Of a DNA stretch of 25,061 nt, positions 24,553-25,061 are shown one piece after another (position 1 is the first letter of the stretch; the number at the start of each line of letters is the position of its first letter). Position numbers and translations under genes: made by a program. Under the pieces are notes generated by a model. It worked only from the letters and a program-made list of their open reading frames with translations. It was not told the DNA's origin and did no database searches. Source of the DNA: CAYXVU01 sp964468725 (GTDB taxonomy: Bacteria > Acidobacteriota > Blastocatellia > UBA7656); contig CAYXVU010000072.1 of NCBI GenBank assembly GCA_964468725.1, positions 1 through 25,061 of the forward strand. Reading direction: 5' to 3'.

Positions 24553-25061
24553 TTAGGATGATTTGCCGCAAGCGCATTTGTTATTGTCAATGTTGCGGTC
24601 GCTAATCGAATAGGTGACCTTTTGATTGAGCATGAGCAGCGACGCGGAGCCGCGATTGGCGACGAATTGACTGAAGGTGACCGTCACCGACACATCGCGG
24701 TCAGCCGCCTTGTGAGTGATGGTCAAGCCATTGCTTTTGCCGGTCAGCGTGCCAACCCCCACAATCAGCCTCAGGCCGTCGCAGTAGAGGTAGTCGCCAG
24801 TCTGTGAATTGAGGAAGAGTTGGCGGTAGGGCGCGAAATCATCCTGCAAACAGAGGTCATAGGTTGGCGCAGGCGACGAGTCCGTTCGCAGAAAGATATA
24901 GGCCGCGCCTTGATTGCTGCTGTTGCCCACACGAGCAAGCGGCGCGCTGACAACAATCGTATCGCTGTTGATCGCTACTTGGTTGCCGAAGAGGTCTGTT
25001 GCCTGTCCATCCGATGCGACGAATTGTCTGACTAGCCCCCAGTTGTTCGCGCCTCCTTGAT
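24553..25061 (-). CDS. FG-GAP repeat protein, C-terminal part, running off the window
   Basis: The frame is open from the window edge to a TAA at 24553-24555, so this is the C-terminal 169 residues of a longer protein. The first part, reading NNWGLVRQFVASDGQATDLF then GNQVAINSDTIVVSAP and GAAYIFLR, is a typical FG-GAP (FG-GAP_2) beta-propeller repeat. The last 110 residues are a separate beta-rich domain: a cysteine in DLCLQDD, FLNSQTGDYLYCDG, GTLTGKSNGLTITHKAADRD and the ending SDRNIDNNKCACGKSS. From memory, similar tails with a conserved ITDRN and terminal Cys-x-Cys occur in many Acidobacteriota surface proteins, but I cannot verify this here. The protein is presumably extracellular. A strong terminator follows the stop by about 145 bases. 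The start and signal peptide lie outside the window. Confidence 0.85.
   Translation of the reverse strand, partial: QGGANNWGLVRQFVASDGQATDLFGNQVAINSDTIVVSAPLARVGNSSNQGAAYIFLRTDSSPAPTYDLCLQDDFAPYRQLFLNSQTGDYLYCDGLRLIVGVGTLTGKSNGLTITHKAADRDVSVTVTFSQFVANRGSASLLMLNQKVTYSISDRNIDNNKCACGKSS

Noticed and set aside
24249..24590. 113-codon minus-strand frame between the aminopeptidase and the FG-GAP gene
   Set aside because: It spans the intrinsic terminator and overlaps the ends of both real genes, with no protein-like pattern.
1..25061. CRISPR arrays, tRNA or rRNA genes, toxin-antitoxin or known defence loci
   Set aside because: No regularly spaced repeats, cloverleaf-like segments or characteristic proteins were seen on either strand. 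Short or divergent RNA genes could escape a reading by eye.

Overview
This window looks like chromosomal DNA of an Acidobacteriota bacterium, most probably of the Blastocatellia type. That placement is an inference from gene content: a very long SMC, a DUF3857/transglutaminase-like protein, an FG-GAP propeller ending in a Cys-rich 'DRN' tail, and many secreted proteins with He_PIG-type Ig repeats. There is no rRNA or other marker gene to prove it. A run of exactly 100 N at 20691-20790 shows that this is a draft scaffold. Most of the window is moderately GC-rich. The stretch at about 14,600-15,900 is visibly AT-richer.

Layout. 1-600: possible tail of an unknown gene, abutting a ~540-bp element with 14-bp perfect terminal inverted repeats that encodes only the C-terminal part of an IS4-type transposase. 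602-971: gene-free DNA ending in a good sigma70-type promoter that overlaps a perfect palindrome. 972-7616 (+): smc (1435 aa, with three insertions), a secreted protein of unknown function, and a cytoplasmic protein of unknown function. 7789-8727 (-): miaA. 8835-11114 (+): TSUP permease, dcd, YdeI-type protein. 11126-14247 (-): a secreted matrixin-like metalloprotease with Ig-type repeats, followed by an LprI/DUF1311 protein. 14893-15919 (+): an AT-rich pair made of a 12-cysteine secreted mini-protein and a membrane-anchored partner. 16002-18204 (-): a periplasmic metallo-beta-lactamase-fold hydrolase and an ABHD18-like alpha/beta hydrolase. 18441-18635 (+): a possible small gene. 18700-22741 (-): a DUF3857 transglutaminase-like pseudoenzyme, the scaffold gap, a truncated threonine/serine dehydratase and an M20 carboxypeptidase. 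22917-24350 (+): a secreted Xaa-Pro aminopeptidase. 24553-25061 (-): the C-terminus of an FG-GAP protein running off the window, with a strong intrinsic terminator at 24367-24408.

Functionally the window mixes housekeeping (smc, miaA, dcd) with secreted protein turnover and peptide or amino-acid catabolism (matrixin, M20 peptidase, Xaa-Pro peptidase, threonine dehydratase). No CRISPR array, tRNA, rRNA, prophage or recognisable defence system was seen. The best candidate for something undescribed is the Cys-rich secreted peptide with its membrane partner. Next come the TIR-bounded transposase remnant and the insertions in SMC.
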